Below are positions 45,742-55,314 of a stretch of DNA of 64,000 bases, piece after piece. The notes beneath the pieces are model-generated. The model was given only the letters and a program-made list of their open reading frames with translations. It did not search any database and was not told the origin of the DNA. Position 1 is the first letter of the stretch. The number at the start of each line of letters is the position of its first letter. A program made the translations under genes and the position numbers. Source of the stretch: Pseudomonas fragi (GTDB taxonomy: Bacteria > Pseudomonadota > Gammaproteobacteria > Pseudomonadales > Pseudomonadaceae); NCBI RefSeq assembly GCF_900105835.1, contig NZ_LT629783.1:2907001-2971000 (forward strand), written 5' to 3'.

Positions 45742-46512
45742 TTAACGGACCACGATTCCGCGCTCAGCCATGTACGCCTTGGCCTCTGGCACAGTGTATT
45801 CGCCGAAGTGGAAAATACTCGCTGCCAGTACCGCACTGGCGTGACCTTCAAGGATGCCGTCAGCCAGGTGCTGCAAGTTGCCCACGCCACCCGAGGCAAT
45901 CACCGGAATGCCCAGCGCATCGCTGATGGCACGGGTCACGCCCAGGTCAAAACCACTTTTCATGCCGTCCTGATCCATGCTGGTCAGCAAGATCTCGCCA
46001 GCGCCCAGGCCTTCCATCTTCATTGCCCACTCGACCGCATCGAGCCCGGTAGGCTTGCGCCCGCCGTGGGTGAAAATCTCCCAGCGCGGGGTTTCGCCCG
46101 GCAAGGAGACTTTCTTGGCATCAATGGCAACCACAATGCATTGCGAACCAAAATGCTGCGCCGCTTCGCCCACAAACTCGGGGTTGAACACCGCTGCAGT
46201 GTTGATCGAAACCTTGTCGGCCCCGGCATTGAGCAGGTTGCGGATGTCCTGGATGCAGCGCACGCCGCCGCCAACGGTCAGCGGGATAAACACCTGGCTG
46301 GCCATGCGCTCGACGGTATGCAGCGTGGTGTCGCGACCATCGACGCTGGCAGTGATATCGAGAAAGGTAATCTCGTCAGCACCCTGCTCGTCGTAGCGAC
46401 GAGCGATTTCCACCGGGTCGCCGGCATCGCGAATGTTCTCGAACTTGACGCCCTTGACGACCCGGCCGTTATCCACGTCCAGGCAAGGGATGATGCGTTT
46501 GGCCAGCGCCAT
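45742..46512 (-). CDS. hisF: Imidazole glycerol phosphate synthase cyclase subunit HisF
   Basis: HisF uses ammonia supplied by HisH to close the imidazole ring, giving imidazole glycerol phosphate and AICAR. The 256-residue (beta/alpha)8 barrel starts [21 protein letters not shown]. It contains [43 protein letters not shown] and [11 protein letters not shown] with the catalytic aspartates. GGAG precedes ATG 46512. It lies 10 bp after hisA. Confidence 0.97.
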   Translation of the reverse strand: MALAKRIIPCLDVDNGRVVKGVKFENIRDAGDPVEIARRYDEQGADEITFLDITASVDGRDTTLHTVERMASQVFIPLTVGGGVRCIQDIRNLLNAGADKVSINTAAVFNPEFVGEAAQHFGSQCIVVAIDAKKVSLPGETPRWEIFTHGGRKPTGLDAVEWAMKMEGLGAGEILLTSMDQDGMKSGFDLGVTRAISDALGIPVIASGGVGNLQHLADGILEGHASAVLAASIFHFGEYTVPEAKAYMAERGIVVR

Positions 46513-46522
46513 GGGTCTCTCC

Positions 46523-47260
46523 TCAGGCCTTGTAGCTGTCGCAGAAGGCTTGAGCCTCGGCTACATCCAGCGTGCCTTCATAGATGGCACGACCGGTGAT
46601 GGCGCCGACGATGCCAGGAGCCCTGGCATCCATCAGGGCCTTGATATCACCCAGGTTGTGGATGCCACCCGAAGCGATCACCGGGATGCTGGTAGCAGCA
46701 GCCAATGCAGCGGTATAGCTAACGTTACAGCCCTGCATCATGCCGTCTTTGGCAATGTCGGTATAAACGATGGCCGACACGCCGTCCGCTTCAAAACGCT
46801 TGGCCAGGTCGATGACCTGCACGGTGCTGACTTCAGCCCAGCCGTCGGTGGCCACGAAGCCGTCTTTGGCATCCATACCGACAATGATCTTGCCCGGGAA
46901 TGCGCGGCAGGCCTCGGCCACGAACTCCGGGTTTTTCACTGCCTTGGTGCCCAGGATCACATAGCTCACGCCCGCCTTGACGTAATGCTCGATGGTTTCC
47001 AGGGAGCGAATCCCGCCGCCGATCTGAATCGGCAGGTGCGGGTACAATTTGGCAATGGCAGTGACCACTTCGCCGTTGACCGGCTGGCCTTCAAAGGCAC
47101 CGTTCAGGTCGACCAGGTGCAGACGGCGGCAACCGCCCTCTACCCATTTGGCAGCCATGCTCACCGGGTCATCGGAAAACACCGTGGAGTCTTCCATGCG
47201 GCCCTGACGCAGACGTACGCAGGCACCGTCTTTAAGATCGATAGCGGGAATAATCAGCAT
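46523..47260 (-). CDS. hisA: Phosphoribosylformimino-AICAR-ribotide isomerase HisA
   Basis: HisA isomerises ProFAR to PRFAR in histidine synthesis. The 245-residue barrel starts [20 protein letters not shown], with the first catalytic aspartate, and has [31 protein letters not shown] (second aspartate) and [11 protein letters not shown]. Start ATG 47260 rather than the in-frame codon five residues upstream. A DUF2164 gene sits between it and hisH. Confidence 0.97.
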   Translation of the reverse strand: MLIIPAIDLKDGACVRLRQGRMEDSTVFSDDPVSMAAKWVEGGCRRLHLVDLNGAFEGQPVNGEVVTAIAKLYPHLPIQIGGGIRSLETIEHYVKAGVSYVILGTKAVKNPEFVAEACRAFPGKIIVGMDAKDGFVATDGWAEVSTVQVIDLAKRFEADGVSAIVYTDIAKDGMMQGCNVSYTAALAAATSIPVIASGGIHNLGDIKALMDARAPGIVGAITGRAIYEGTLDVAEAQAFCDSYKA

Positions 47261-47299
47261 GTGGCAAACCTTCAAATTCGGGAGTCTGAGACTCGGAAA

Positions 47300-47557
47300 T
47301 CAGTTCTTCTCGAGCGCCCACAGGTCGCTTTCGATGCTCTCGAACCTCTCTTTGAGGTGCGCTTGCACATCGAAAATCGCCCGATTGTAGTAATGCGGGG
47401 CGATTTCGCGGGTGAACAGCTCAAGGATTTCAGCCGCCTCGAACGAACCCAGGTCCAGTTCGAAGCGGTCTTCCATAAAGCGTTTGATCTTGCTGTTGGC
47501 TTCGCTCTCTTGCTCGGGGGTGAGCGTGAGAATCGGCGGCTTCTTGCGCGGCGCCAT
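47300..47557 (-). CDS. DUF2164 family protein
   Basis: An 85-residue charged protein of unknown function within the histidine operon. The visible signature is LTPEQESEANSKIKRFMEDRFELDLGSFEAAEILELF, then IAPHYYNRAIFDVQAHLKERF, which is the DUF2164 family pattern. Its ATG overlaps the hisH stop (TAATG), so it is translated from the his message. The same place in the his operon is usual in pseudomonads as I recall. No motif suggests a role in histidine synthesis. Confidence 0.85.
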   Translation of the reverse strand: MAPRKKPPILTLTPEQESEANSKIKRFMEDRFELDLGSFEAAEILELFTREIAPHYYNRAIFDVQAHLKERFESIESDLWALEKN

Positions 47558-48195
47558 TACCAGCGGCCATCCCAGGCCGCAAAGTTTTCCAGCAGCTGCA
47601 AGCCGTGGGTATGGCTTTTTTCCGGGTGGAACTGCACCGCGAAGCGCGAGCCCTCGGCCAGCGCTGCGGCGAAATCAACACCGTAATGCCCGCCACCGAC
47701 TACCTGGCGGGGATTGCCCGCCGCAATGTAGTAGCTGTGTACAAAGTAGAACCGCGCCAGGTCGGGGATACCGTGCCACAGCGGGTGATCGACTTTTTGC
47801 TGCACTTCGTTCCAGCCCATGTGCGGCACCTTGAGGTGCTCGCCGTCTTCGTGCAGGTCCTTGCCGAAGAACTTCACGGCGCCCGGAAACAGGCCGATGC
47901 AATCAACGCCGCCGTTCTCTTCGCTGCTGTCGAGCAAGGCTTGCATGCCGACACAAATACCGAGAAACGGACGATCCTGACTGACTTCGCGTACCAGCGA
48001 GTCAAAACCCAGACGACGGATTTCCGCCATGCAGTCGCGAATCGCGCCCACACCCGGAAACACCACGCGGTCGGCTTCGCGAATCACGCTGGCATCGCTG
48101 GTAATCAGCACCCGGCCGGCGCCAACGTGCTCCAGCGCCTTGGCCACCGAGTGCAGGTTACCCATGCCGTAATCGATTACCGCAACTGTCTGCAT
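47557..48195 (-). CDS. hisH: Imidazole glycerol phosphate synthase glutaminase subunit HisH
   Basis: HisH hydrolyses glutamine and channels ammonia to HisF. The 212-residue class I glutamine amidotransferase has [13 protein letters not shown], the oxyanion PGVGA, the nucleophile in [13 protein letters not shown], and the histidine/glutamate pair in [14 protein letters not shown]. It overlaps hisB by one base (TGATG) and DUF2164 by one base. Confidence 0.97.
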   Translation of the reverse strand: MQTVAVIDYGMGNLHSVAKALEHVGAGRVLITSDASVIREADRVVFPGVGAIRDCMAEIRRLGFDSLVREVSQDRPFLGICVGMQALLDSSEENGGVDCIGLFPGAVKFFGKDLHEDGEHLKVPHMGWNEVQQKVDHPLWHGIPDLARFYFVHSYYIAAGNPRQVVGGGHYGVDFAAALAEGSRFAVQFHPEKSHTHGLQLLENFAAWDGRW

Positions 48196-48788
48196 CAGAG
48201 CACGCCCTTGGTAGAAGGCATTTGCCCAGCCATGCGCTCATCCAGTGCAACGGCCATGCGCAGCGCGCGGCCGAAAGCCTTGAACACGGTTTCGATCTGG
48301 TGGTGGGTGTTGGTACCGCGCAGGTTGTCGATGTGCAGGCTGACATTGGCGTGGTTGACGAAGCCCTGGAAGAACTCCTGGAACAGGTCAACGTCGAAAC
48401 CGCCTACGGTGGCGCGGGTATAGGGAACATGCATTTGCAGACCAGGACGACCGGAAAAGTCGATGACTACACGGGACAGCGCTTCGTCCAGCGGGACATA
48501 GGCGTGGCCGTAGCGGGTCATGCCTTTTTTGTCGCCGACGGCTTCGCTGAAGGCTTTACCCAGGGTAATGCCGACATCCTCGACGGTATGGTGATCGTCG
48601 ATATGCAGGTCGCCTTTGCACTCGATGTCCAGGTCGATCAGCCCATGTCGGGCGATCTGGTCGAGCATGTGCTCAAGAAAAGGAACACCGATATCGAATC
48701 GGGCCTTACCGGTACCATCCAAGTTGATCGAGGCTTTAATCTGGGTTTCCAGAGTATCGCGCTCGACTGACGCCTTACGTTCGGCCAT
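48195..48788 (-). CDS. hisB: Imidazoleglycerol-phosphate dehydratase HisB
   Basis: This monofunctional HisB dehydrates imidazole glycerol phosphate to imidazole acetol phosphate with manganese. The 197 residues contain [48 protein letters not shown] and [17 protein letters not shown], covering the histidine-rich metal sites. ATG 48788 has GGAG six bases upstream; a GTG directly precedes it. It is the first gene of hisB-hisH-DUF2164-hisA-hisF. Confidence 0.97.
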   Translation of the reverse strand: MAERKASVERDTLETQIKASINLDGTGKARFDIGVPFLEHMLDQIARHGLIDLDIECKGDLHIDDHHTVEDVGITLGKAFSEAVGDKKGMTRYGHAYVPLDEALSRVVIDFSGRPGLQMHVPYTRATVGGFDVDLFQEFFQGFVNHANVSLHIDNLRGTNTHHQIETVFKAFGRALRMAVALDERMAGQMPSTKGVL

Positions 48789-48913
48789 CACCAGCTCCGC
48801 AAAATCATTGGGCGAAAAAGGTGGCCATTATAGGCACGGGTCAGGCAAACAGAAACATTAAGGGTGCGGTGGCTGACGTAATGCGCATTGACGCACAGGC
48901 CGCGCCGCCTGAA

Positions 48914-48974
48914 TCGCGAGCAAGCCCGCTCCCACAGAGACGCAATCCGTCTGTGGGAGCGGGCTTGCTCGCGA
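48914..48974. repeat. Tail-to-tail REP pair, 61 bp
   Basis: TCGCGAGCAAGCCCGCTCCC, then a 17-bp spacer, then GTGGGAGCGGGCTTGCTCGC. The arms are in the opposite order to the 85-bp REPINs. It lies between the transporter stop and hisB. Confidence 0.9.
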
Positions 48975-49002
48975 TGGCGTCAGCGCAGACTCAACACGTC
49001 AA

Positions 49003-50664
49003 TCAGTGAAACAACACCGCCGTCTTCTGCACCGTTACCCACACGCCCCACAGCAAGGGAATGCCCACGGCCAGCCAGGCGGCGATCACCAATGGCCGGC
49101 TGCCCGGCGCGGCTTTCCACTCCAGCGATGTGCTGGCGTCTGCGCCCTTGTCGTGCCCCAGCGCCTGTTCGGCTGCCAGTTCGGCGTCGGTCATAAAGTA
49201 TTTGTCGGCCACCGGGCGCACCAGCAGGTTGCAGATAAAGCCCAGCACCAGCAGCCCGGCGAGGATGTACAAGGTGATGTCATACGCCGCCGCACGCTCT
49301 ACCCCGATGCTCAGCTGATACTCGCGCAGGTAGTTGACCAGCACCGGCCCCAGCACGCCCGCAGCGGCCCAGGCCGTCAACAGGCGACCGTGGATCGCGC
49401 CGACCATTTGCGTACCGAACAGGTCGGCCAGATACGCCGGCACCGTGGCAAACCCGCCGCCGTACGTCGACAGGATGATGCAGAACGCCGCCACGAACAG
49501 CGATACGTTGCCCAGATGGCCCAGGTTCGGAATCATCGCGTACAGCGCAAAGCCCAGTGCGAAGAACACAAAGTAGGTGTTTTTTCGCCCCAGGTAATCC
49601 GAGAACGACGCCCAGAAGAATCGCCCGCCAATGTTGAACAGGCTCAGCAAACCGGTGAACCCCGCGGCAATCGCGGCGATCTGCGCCAATTGCGCGGCAT
49701 CCAGCTGGCTGAAGGTGAGGTCATTGCCCAGCAACTTGCCCGCGAACACTTCCTGCAACAATGGCGAAGCCATGCCCAGGATGCCGATACCGGCCGAAAC
49801 GTTAAGGCACAACACCAGCCACACCAGCGCAAACTGGGGGGTTTTCCAGGCCACACTGACGTGTACATGGCGCTGGGTGATCATCGCGTTAGACGCTTTT
49901 TTTGCCGGTGCCTTCCAGCCCTCAGGCTTCCAGCCGGTTGGTGGCACGCGATAAGACAAGGCGCCGCCGATCATGAACACGAAGTAAATCGCCGCCATTG
50001 CCACAAAGCTCTGCCACACGCCCACACCGTCAGGCCCGGCAAAATGGTTCATCAGTGCTGCAGCCAGCGGCGCACCCACCATTGCCCCGCCACCAAAGCC
50101 CATGATCGCCATGCCCGTAGCCATGCCGCGCTTGTCCGGGAACCACTTGATCAGTGTCGAAACCGGCGAAATATAGCCCAGCCCCAGGCCAATACCGCCG
50201 ATAACCCCCGAGCCCAGCCACATCAACCAGATCTGGTGGGTATAAATACCCAATGCAGAAATCAGCAAGCCGCCGCACCAGCACAACGCCGACACCACAC
50301 CGGCCTTGCGCGGCCCGGCGTGCTCAAGCCAGCCACCCCACACGGCTGCAGAGCAACCGAGGAAGATGAAAAACAGGGTGTAGATCCAGCCGAGCATCGA
50401 AATCGGCCAGTCGCATTGCGACGAGAACACTTGCGCGATAAAACCCATGTCCGGTGCGCAGGCCACCGGCGCAGTCACGCCCAGGGCTTTGGACAGCGGC
50501 AACCAGAACACCGAAAAACCATACGCCATGCCGATGCACAGATGGATGGCCAGTGCAGCTGGCGGCACCAGCCAGCGGTTGAAGCCGGGTTTGGCTATGA
50601 TGCGTTCCTTGGACAGGAACGCAGGCTGTAGAGCAGGACTGCCTGCAGCGTTGCTGCTAGTCAT
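49003..50664 (-). CDS. OFA-type major facilitator transporter
   Basis: A 553-residue inner-membrane carrier of the oxalate/formate antiporter-like MFS group. About twelve membrane segments are visible, including WLVPPAALAIHLCIGMAYGFSVFW, IWLMWLGSGVIGGIGLGLGYI and FALVWLVLCLNVSAGIGILGMA. KWFPDKRGMATGMAIMGFGGGA is the typical MFS/OFA loop. A long C-terminal tail ends with one more membrane segment (PLVIAAWLAVGIPLLWGVWVTV). Substrate unknown; organic anions are likely for the family. ATG 50664 has GGGGGAA upstream. The open frame extends 67 codons further but is unconserved. Confidence 0.87.
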   Translation of the reverse strand: MTSSNAAGSPALQPAFLSKERIIAKPGFNRWLVPPAALAIHLCIGMAYGFSVFWLPLSKALGVTAPVACAPDMGFIAQVFSSQCDWPISMLGWIYTLFFIFLGCSAAVWGGWLEHAGPRKAGVVSALCWCGGLLISALGIYTHQIWLMWLGSGVIGGIGLGLGYISPVSTLIKWFPDKRGMATGMAIMGFGGGAMVGAPLAAALMNHFAGPDGVGVWQSFVAMAAIYFVFMIGGALSYRVPPTGWKPEGWKAPAKKASNAMITQRHVHVSVAWKTPQFALVWLVLCLNVSAGIGILGMASPLLQEVFAGKLLGNDLTFSQLDAAQLAQIAAIAAGFTGLLSLFNIGGRFFWASFSDYLGRKNTYFVFFALGFALYAMIPNLGHLGNVSLFVAAFCIILSTYGGGFATVPAYLADLFGTQMVGAIHGRLLTAWAAAGVLGPVLVNYLREYQLSIGVERAAAYDITLYILAGLLVLGFICNLLVRPVADKYFMTDAELAAEQALGHDKGADASTSLEWKAAPGSRPLVIAAWLAVGIPLLWGVWVTVQKTAVLFH

Positions 50665-50898
50665 GGTTATTTCCCCCAGGTAATGAAGTGATTCCCCGGA
50701 CACACTCGACCCCTGACTTTGGCGCCCTTGGGCACACAGCCGTTTTTGTTGGGTAAAGACGCGGCATTTCGCCGCAGAAGGCCCGAAAAACAGACGAAGA
50801 TTACCATTTGAGCGCAGGCCTGGTCCTAACCTGATGTGGTCTTTGGCCGAGCAACTGATCCGCAACTATCCACCCCCCAGTCAGCGTGCGCGTGGCGC

Positions 50899-50904
50899 TA
50901 TACT
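50899..50904 (+). promoter_or_regulatory. Possible -10 element for asmA-mutY-yggX
   Basis: TATACT lies 51 bp before the asmA ATG. No good -35 is visible. The rest of the 291-bp gap between the divergent transporter and asmA shows nothing else I can name. Confidence 0.35.
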
Positions 50905-50955
50905 CTGCGGCTGAATTTAAAACTTACCTTCACACAGACCTACAAGGACTCGCCC

Positions 50956-53166
50956 ATGAAAGCGTTCGGCAAAATCCTGGGTCTGGTGCTTCTCGGATTG
51001 TTGCTGATCGTCGTGGCCCTGGGTTTTGCCCTCAGCCATCTGTTCGATCCCAACGACTATAAAGACGAGATCCGCCAGATAGCCCGTGACAAAGCCCACA
51101 TTGAGCTGACCCTCAATGGCGACATCGGCTGGAGCCTCTTCCCCTGGCTTGGCCTGGAGCTGCACGACGCCAGCGTCGCCACCCTCGCGGCGCCAACCCA
51201 GCCTTTTGCCGATCTGCAGATGCTCGGCCTGTCCGTGCGCGTGCTGCCACTGCTGCGCAAAGAAGTGCAGATGAGCGACGTGCGCGTCGAAGGCCTGAAC
51301 CTGCGCCTGACCCGCGACAAGGACGGCCACGGTAACTGGCAGGACATCGGCAAACCGGCCACCGCCGCCACCGCGCCAACCGCCGGCACCGAACCCGCTG
51401 CGGCCAGCAAGCCTGACAGCGTCAGCCAGCCGCTCAAGCTCGATATCGACAGCCTGACCGTGAACAACGCGCGGGTTGAATACAACGACGAGCAAAGCGG
51501 CAAGCAGTTCAGCGCCGAGAGCATCCAGTTGAGCACCGGCCCGGTTCACGAAGCCACCAGCATCCCGGTCAAGCTGACGGCCTTCCTGGGCACCAACCAG
51601 CCAGTGATGCGAGTCAAGACTGAAGTCGACGGCAAGCTGCGTTTTGACCGCGTGCTCAAGCGCTATCAGTTTGAAGACATGAAGGTCACGGGCGAAGCCT
51701 CGGGTGAACCGCTGCAGGGCAAAACCATGACGTTCGCCGCGCAGGGGCAAATCCTGGTTGATCTGGCAGCGAACGTCGCCGAATGGAGCGGCCTGAAGAT
51801 CTCCGCCAACCAGCTGCGCGCCCTCGGTGAACTCAAGGCCAACAGCCTCGACACCACACCGCAAATCAGCGGCGGCCTGTCGATTGCCCAACTCGACCTG
51901 GCGCGGTTCCTCGACAGCATTGGCCACCCGCTACCTGCGATGGCACCGGGCAGCCTGAGCAAGGTCGAGCTGGTCAGCCGCCTGTCGGGCACGCCCACCA
52001 GCGTGACCCTTGACGAGCTGAACCTGAAAGTCGATGACAGCACCTTTACCGGCCTTGTCGCCATTGACGACTTCGCCAAACAAGCCGTGCGCATCCAGCT
52101 CAAGGGCGACACTTTCGATGCCGATCGCTACATGCCGCCAAAATCGGCCGAAGCCAACAGCGCCAGCGTTGCGCGCAAGGCCGAAGTACAGGGCAGCGAA
52201 GCCGGCGCCCTGGCCGCATCGGGCGATACGCCACTGCCCGACGCACCGACCAAAAGCGGCTGGAGCACCGCCAAAATCATTCCGGTCACCCGCCTCAAGG
52301 CGCTCGACCTGAATGCCGATATCAGTTTTGGTCAACTGACCCTGAGCAAACTGCCGATCCAGAATGCCGCGCTCAAGGCCAGCAGCAAGGCAGGCGTGCT
52401 GACCCTCGAAAACCTCAGCGGCAGCCTCTACAAAGGCAGCTTTGCCGCCAACGGCAGCCTGGACGTACAACCCATGCTGCCGGTGGTCAAACTGCAGACC
52501 CGCATCACCAATGTGCCGGTAGAAAAAATCCTGCAAAGCCAGGGGCAAAAACCACCGGTGACCGGCCTGCTGACCCTCAACAGCAACGTCACGGGCAGCG
52601 GCAACAGCCAGAGTGAGCTGATTTCCAGCCTCAACGGCACCGCCAGTTTTGTGCTCAATGACGGCGTGCTGCTCAATGCCAACCTTGAGCAACAGCTGTG
52701 TAAGGGCATCTCCGTGCTTAACCGCAAGACCTTGAGCGGCGCCCCTTTGGGCAAAGACACCCCGTTCAAGGAGCTCAAGGGCAGCCTGGTGTTCCGTAAC
52801 GGCGTAGCCAGTAACCCGGACATGATCGTGCGCATCCCCGGCCTGAGCGTTAAAGGCGATGGCGACATCGACCTGCGCGTGCTGGGCATGGACTACCGCC
52901 TGGGCATCGTGATTGAAGGCGACACCCGTGCCATGCCGGACCCGGCGTGCCAGGTGGGCAAGAACTTTGTCGGCATCGAGCTGCCATTGCGCTGCCGCGG
53001 CCCGCTGGAACTGGGGGCCAAGGCCTGCCGTCTGGACAAGGAAGGCCTGGGCAAGGTCGCAGCCAAGGTTGCGGGCAACAAGCTCACCGACAAGCTTGAA
53101 GAAAAGCTTGGCGACAGGGTCAGCCCTGAACTTAAAAACGCCCTCAAGGGGCTGTTCAACCGATGA
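50956..53166 (+). CDS. asmA: AsmA family protein
   Basis: AsmA-type proteins are large inner-membrane-anchored periplasmic proteins of the bridge-like lipid-transport group that affect the outer membrane. The 736-residue protein has an N-terminal anchor (ILGLVLLGLLLIVVALGFAL). The AsmA N-terminal domain follows (FDPNDYKDEIRQIARDKAHIELTLNGDIGWSLFPWLGLEL). The C-terminal AsmA_2 region includes FVLNDGVLLNANLEQQLCKG and DIDLRVLGMDYRLG. An alanine/proline-rich linker lies near residue 140. Start ATG 50956. The stop overlaps mutY (ATGA). Confidence 0.92.
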   Translation: MKAFGKILGLVLLGLLLIVVALGFALSHLFDPNDYKDEIRQIARDKAHIELTLNGDIGWSLFPWLGLELHDASVATLAAPTQPFADLQMLGLSVRVLPLLRKEVQMSDVRVEGLNLRLTRDKDGHGNWQDIGKPATAATAPTAGTEPAAASKPDSVSQPLKLDIDSLTVNNARVEYNDEQSGKQFSAESIQLSTGPVHEATSIPVKLTAFLGTNQPVMRVKTEVDGKLRFDRVLKRYQFEDMKVTGEASGEPLQGKTMTFAAQGQILVDLAANVAEWSGLKISANQLRALGELKANSLDTTPQISGGLSIAQLDLARFLDSIGHPLPAMAPGSLSKVELVSRLSGTPTSVTLDELNLKVDDSTFTGLVAIDDFAKQAVRIQLKGDTFDADRYMPPKSAEANSASVARKAEVQGSEAGALAASGDTPLPDAPTKSGWSTAKIIPVTRLKALDLNADISFGQLTLSKLPIQNAALKASSKAGVLTLENLSGSLYKGSFAANGSLDVQPMLPVVKLQTRITNVPVEKILQSQGQKPPVTGLLTLNSNVTGSGNSQSELISSLNGTASFVLNDGVLLNANLEQQLCKGISVLNRKTLSGAPLGKDTPFKELKGSLVFRNGVASNPDMIVRIPGLSVKGDGDIDLRVLGMDYRLGIVIEGDTRAMPDPACQVGKNFVGIELPLRCRGPLELGAKACRLDKEGLGKVAAKVAGNKLTDKLEEKLGDRVSPELKNALKGLFNR

Positions 53167-54230
53167 GAGACGAGCAATTTTCAACGGCGGTACTGGACTG
53201 GTATGACCACCACGGCCGCCACGACCTGCCCTGGCAACAGGGCATCAACCCGTACCGGGTGTGGGTCTCGGAAATCATGTTGCAGCAAACCCAGGTCAGC
53301 ACCGTGCTGAACTACTTCGACCGGTTCATGGCTTCACTGCCGACGGTCGAGGCCCTGGCCGCCGCCCCGGAAGACGAAGTGCTGCACCTGTGGACCGGCC
53401 TTGGCTACTACACCCGTGCGCGCAATTTGCAAAAGACTGCCAAGATCGTCGTCGCCGAATATGGCGGCCAATTCCCCCGCGATGTGGAGAAACTGGTCGA
53501 GCTGCCCGGTATCGGCCTGTCCACAGCCGGTGCAATTGCCAGCCTGAGCATGGGCCTGCGGGCGCCGATCCTGGACGGCAACGTCAAGCGGGTGCTGGCC
53601 CGCTACACGGCGCAGGAGGGCTACCCGGGCGAACCCAAGGTGGCCAAACAGCTGTGGGCCACTGCCGAGCGCTTCACCCCCCACGACCGTGTCAACGCCT
53701 ACACCCAGGCGATGATGGACATGGGCGCCACGCTCTGCACCCGCAGCAAGCCCAGTTGCCTGCTGTGCCCACTGGAAAGCGGCTGTGAAGCGCATTTGTT
53801 GGGCCTGGAAACCCGCTACCCGATCCCCAAGCCGCGCAAGACCATCCCGCAAAAGCGCACGCTGATGCCGATGCTGGCCAATGCCCGGGGCGAGATCCTG
53901 CTTTACCGCCGTCCGTCGACCGGTTTGTGGGGCGGCCTGTGGAGCCTGCCCGAGCTGGATGACCTGCAAGACATCGAGCATCTGGCCCTGCAACACTCCC
54001 TGGCCCTGGGCGCGCAACACGAACTGCCCGGCCTGACCCATACCTTTAGCCATTTCCAACTGGCCATCGAACCCTGGCTGATCCACGTCAACGAGTCTGG
54101 CCATCACGTGGCCGAGGCCGACTGGCTCTGGTATAACCTCGCCACCCCGCCGCGCCTGGGCCTTGCCGCCCCGGTCAAGAAGCTGCTCAAACGCGCAGCC
54201 GACCTATTGAACGCTGGAGAGACGTCATGA
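53163..54230 (+). CDS. mutY: A/G-specific adenine DNA glycosylase
   Basis: MutY removes adenine mispaired with 8-oxoguanine. The 355-residue protein has the catalytic-glutamate region [14 protein letters not shown], the helix-hairpin-helix [14 protein letters not shown] and the [10 protein letters not shown] aspartate region. The iron-sulfur cluster motif C-x6-C-x2-C-x5-C appears as [17 protein letters not shown]. The C-terminal Nudix-like domain reads [12 protein letters not shown] and [10 protein letters not shown]. It overlaps asmA and yggX by four bases each, so the three genes form a tightly coupled operon. Confidence 0.97.
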   Translation: MRDEQFSTAVLDWYDHHGRHDLPWQQGINPYRVWVSEIMLQQTQVSTVLNYFDRFMASLPTVEALAAAPEDEVLHLWTGLGYYTRARNLQKTAKIVVAEYGGQFPRDVEKLVELPGIGLSTAGAIASLSMGLRAPILDGNVKRVLARYTAQEGYPGEPKVAKQLWATAERFTPHDRVNAYTQAMMDMGATLCTRSKPSCLLCPLESGCEAHLLGLETRYPIPKPRKTIPQKRTLMPMLANARGEILLYRRPSTGLWGGLWSLPELDDLQDIEHLALQHSLALGAQHELPGLTHTFSHFQLAIEPWLIHVNESGHHVAEADWLWYNLATPPRLGLAAPVKKLLKRAADLLNAGETS

Positions 54231-54499
54231 CCCGCACCATCATTTGCCGCAAGTACAAAGAAGAACTGCCTGCCCTTGAGCGCGCTCCGTTTCCGGGTGC
54301 CAAAGGCCAGGACATTTTTGAACACGTTTCGGCCAAGGCCTGGGCTGACTGGCAAAAACACCAGACCCTGCTCATCAACGAAAAGCGCTTGAACATGATG
54401 AACGCCGAAGACCGTAAATATTTGCAGGGCGAAATGGACAAGTTCTTCAGCGGCGAAGAATACGCCCAGGCCGAAGGCTACGTTCCGCCAACCGAATAA
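54227..54499 (+). CDS. yggX: Probable Fe(2+)-trafficking protein YggX
   Basis: YggX is a small protein linked to iron handling and protection of iron-sulfur enzymes from oxidation, which fits its coupling to the iron-sulfur enzyme MutY. The 90 residues [20 protein letters not shown]..., [29 protein letters not shown] and [19 protein letters not shown] are the family pattern, with the single conserved cysteine at residue 7. Last gene of asmA-mutY-yggX. Confidence 0.96.
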   Translation: MTRTIICRKYKEELPALERAPFPGAKGQDIFEHVSAKAWADWQKHQTLLINEKRLNMMNAEDRKYLQGEMDKFFSGEEYAQAEGYVPPTE

Positions 54500-54564
54500 A
54501 CCCCGGTTTTAAAGGCTTTGGTCCGTAAGCGACGGTAATAATTAAATATTTTTCAAAAAAGTGT

Positions 54565-54593
54565 TTGACGGGTTATCGAAAAAGGCTTCTAAT
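54565..54593 (+). promoter_or_regulatory. Promoter of tRNA-Phe
   Basis: TTGACG (54565-54570), a 17-bp spacer and TCTAAT (54588-54593): near-consensus sigma-70 elements. The GCGCCCC after the -10 is a GC-rich discriminator typical of stable-RNA promoters under stringent control. Transcription should start near 54600, only a few bases before the mature tRNA. Confidence 0.85.
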
Positions 54594-54603
54594 GCGCCCC
54601 GTT

Positions 54604-54679
54604 GCCCAGATAGCTCAGTCGGTAGAGCAGGGGATTGAAAATCCCCGTGTCGGCGGTTCGATTCCGTCTCTGGGCACCA
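54604..54679 (+). tRNA. tRNA-Phe (GAA)
   Basis: A full 76-base cloverleaf. Acceptor GCCCAGA (54604-54610) pairs with TCTGGGC (54669-54675), followed by A and an encoded CCA (54677-54679). The anticodon stem GGGGA/TCCCC encloses the loop TTGAAAA, with anticodon GAA at 54637-54639. The T-loop GGTTCGATTCC is standard. A single-gene transcript, with its own promoter and terminator. Confidence 0.98.
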
Positions 54680-54722
54680 CATTCAGTTTTGATGTGGTGT
54701 TCACACCACGCCAAAACACAGA

Positions 54723-54750
54723 AAAACCCGCCTAGTGCGGGTTTTTTTTT
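54723..54750 (+). terminator. Terminator after tRNA-Phe
   Basis: AAAACCCGC, the loop CTAGT, then GCGGGTTTTTTTTT, 44 bp past the tRNA. A smaller hairpin, GTGGTG/CACCAC (54694-54709), precedes it. Confidence 0.9.
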
Positions 54751-54843
54751 GGCCGCAATTTATACCCGGCGGCGCCACCTCTCTTGGCGATTGCAAAGAG
54801 ATGGGGTTCAATCCTCTGATCAGCCTGCAAAGGACACACCTTT

Positions 54844-55314
54844 ATGTCATCGCCAAAAAAGCAGCAAAAAAACGCGCAGCGGGCCAAAACCAAAGCCAAG
54901 CAGAACCGCGTGGGCAAACCGGCCAAGGCATCGGCCGGGGCACTGATCGACAATCCGTTCGATGATGTGAAGATCGACCTCAGCACCTTCAACTTCCAGG
55001 ACATCCTCGACAACGGTTTCGACCCGGCCGATTTCGACGACCTGTTCCAGGCCATGAAGGCCGCCGAAGCCATCAACCTGCAGACCCTGTGCCTGGTGTT
55101 CCTGCAATACCCGGTACTGGAGCTGGTGATCTCGGAAGAGGAAGAAGAACCGGCCACCGATTTCCTCATGGGCCTGTTGATCGAATACCGCATTGCCGTG
55201 CATGGCGACGATGAAGACAGCGCCGTGGCCTGGATCGAAACCCCGGCATTCCAGAAAGCCTACGTCGAAGCTTCGCGCCTGCTGACAGAGCGCAACGCCC
55301 GGAGCGTGCACTGA
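54844..55314 (+). CDS. Hypothetical protein with basic N-terminus and acidic C-terminal half
   Basis: A 156-residue protein I cannot assign. The first 33 residues are lysine/arginine/alanine-rich (KKQQKNAQRAKTKAKQN) and probably disordered. The rest is acidic and helical (NFQDILDNGFDPADFDDLFQAMKAAEAINLQTL), with a run of five glutamates (ISEEEEEPATDFLMG). No signal peptide or membrane segment. It is coupled to the hydrolase downstream: its TGA overlaps a CTG that is the likely start of that gene. Confidence 0.75.
   Translation: MSSPKKQQKNAQRAKTKAKQNRVGKPAKASAGALIDNPFDDVKIDLSTFNFQDILDNGFDPADFDDLFQAMKAAEAINLQTLCLVFLQYPVLELVISEEEEEPATDFLMGLLIEYRIAVHGDDEDSAVAWIETPAFQKAYVEASRLLTERNARSVH

Noticed and set aside
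54604..54679. tRNA-Phe as the attachment site of an integrated island
   Set aside because: No integrase gene and no second copy of the tRNA 3' end were seen downstream; the tRNA is followed by its own terminator and ordinary genes.
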